Assembly: GCA_963640685.1 (NCBI GenBank)
Contig: CAVIAA010000002.1
Coordinates: forward strand, 61,778-125,777
Reading direction: 5' to 3'
Length of the DNA stretch: 64,000 nucleotides
From: SFEL01 sp963640685
GTDB lineage: Bacteria > Bacillota > Clostridia > Christensenellales > CAG-138
Positions 63,762 through 64,000 of the stretch are shown here, piece after piece. How positions within the stretch are numbered: position 1 is the first letter of the stretch; every line of letters starts with the position of its first letter. The position numbers and the translations under genes were made by a program. The notes under the pieces are model-generated. The model searched no databases. It was not told the DNA's origin and was given only the letters and a program-made list of their open reading frames with translations.

Positions 63762-64000
63762 TTAAACGCAGAAGCCGAAGGCCACGCCACGCGAGTAGCT
63801 GGCGCCGCCGTAGTTGTAGGCTGTCCCGCCCGAGGCCACATAGCAGAAAGCGTTGGTGTAGCCGGAATAAGGAGAGCGAAGCCACCAGTCCGTCGCGGAA
63901 CCGTTGACCTTCTTGATTCGGGTACTGCTGGTAGTGAAACGGGCGTACTGCGTACCCTCACCGTTGACCGAGTAAGTTGTGCTACCGAATATCTCCTTTT
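63762..64000 (-). CDS. DGR target protein, C-terminal part (5' end outside window)
   Basis: The frame is open to the right edge of the window, about 79 codons: KEIFGSTTYSVNGEGTQYAR, later KVNGSATDWWLRSP, ending RGVAFGFCV and TAA. The final 45 or so residues form a C-type-lectin-like variable domain of the kind seen in phage receptor-binding proteins (DUF6273-like ending). Aromatic and small residues at the variable positions (Tyr, Ala, Gly, Asp, Arg) reflect adenine mutagenesis. In a prophage this would be a tail or surface ligand-binding protein. The N-terminus is not visible. Confidence 0.85.
   Translation of the reverse strand, partial: KEIFGSTTYSVNGEGTQYARFTTSSTRIKKVNGSATDWWLRSPYSGYTNAFCYVASGGTAYNYGGASYSRGVAFGFCV
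63768..63901 (-). repeat. DGR variable repeat (VR)
   Basis: 134 bases at the 3' end of the target gene, matching the template repeat except at adenine positions plus one extra codon. It ends three bases short of the stop codon. Confidence 0.95.

Larger units (their letters stand above)
58405..64000 (-). mobile_element. Prophage late region carrying a DGR (continues past the right edge)
   Basis: All genes from the target protein to the holin run on the minus strand with tight spacing or overlaps and form a tail-to-lysis order. No integrase, repressor or attachment site is inside the window, so the left boundary is only known to lie between trmL (57196) and the late terminator. Confidence 0.8.

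Noticed and set aside
63566..63961. A 131-codon frame overlapping the variable repeat and avd start
   Set aside because: It is in a different frame from the target protein whose WWLRSP and GVAFGFC pattern matches DGR targets; it is a frame shadow.

Overview
The window reads as a chromosomal segment of a spore-forming, fermentative member of the Clostridia (Firmicutes), probably an uncultured gut lineage. The evidence is the classic Firmicutes gene order (pgpH-ybeY-cdd-era-recO; acpP-rnc-smc-ftsY-ylxM-ffh-rpsP-khpA-rimM-trmD-rplS-rbgA-rnhB-yraN; comM-dprA-topA-trmFO-hslVU), the sporulation genes spoIIID and ylbJ, and a fermentative set of pyruvate phosphate dikinase plus Pta-AckA. Strong SD sequences, TTGACA/TATAAT-type promoters with 16-17 base spacers and frequent ATGA stop/start overlaps are seen throughout. 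No species can be named from sequence alone.

Layout. 1-7.5 kb: housekeeping operon, PPDK, a HAD phosphatase, spoIIID and a MarR regulator. 7.6-12.7 kb: a carbohydrate (sugar-acid-like) ABC transport locus that looks collapsed: a SorC regulator lacking its C-terminus runs into an internal fragment of ulaG, which runs into a permease lacking its N-terminus; after an intact binding protein and ATPase comes only the C-terminal tail of a GarR-type reductase. 12.7-15.9 kb: tRNA-Leu(UAA), then an 880-residue beta-helix surface protein whose leader holds nine AGGC repeats inside a short ORF, followed by an intrinsic terminator. 15.9-30.6 kb: Mrp, cysteine desulfurase-ThiI, a lipoprotein, RecX, AcpS, CoaD, YlbJ, TmcAL, Pta-AckA and the DUF177-L32 pair. 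30.6-57.2 kb: lipid, ribosome, SRP and DNA-maintenance genes, interrupted by a fused two-module membrane glycosyltransferase with a GtrA partner. 57.3-58.4 kb: an IS30-family element.

58.4 kb to the right edge, all on the minus strand: the late end of a prophage carrying a complete diversity-generating retroelement (DGR). In transcription order it has a target protein with a C-terminal variable repeat (cut by the window edge), an Avd-type helical-bundle protein, a template repeat, and a reverse transcriptase with YMDD and GSQxSQ motifs. These are followed by a tail-like protein, a sortase-type (IPKTG) surface protein, a papain-fold peptidase with a peptidoglycan-binding domain, an NlpC/P60 endolysin, a coiled-coil membrane protein and a holin. 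I aligned template and variable repeats by hand: all 17 substitutions fall on template adenines, and the repeats differ by one codon in an AAC run. This is the most informative system in the window. Second are the AGGC-repeat leader, the papain-type lysin candidate and the collapsed transport locus.
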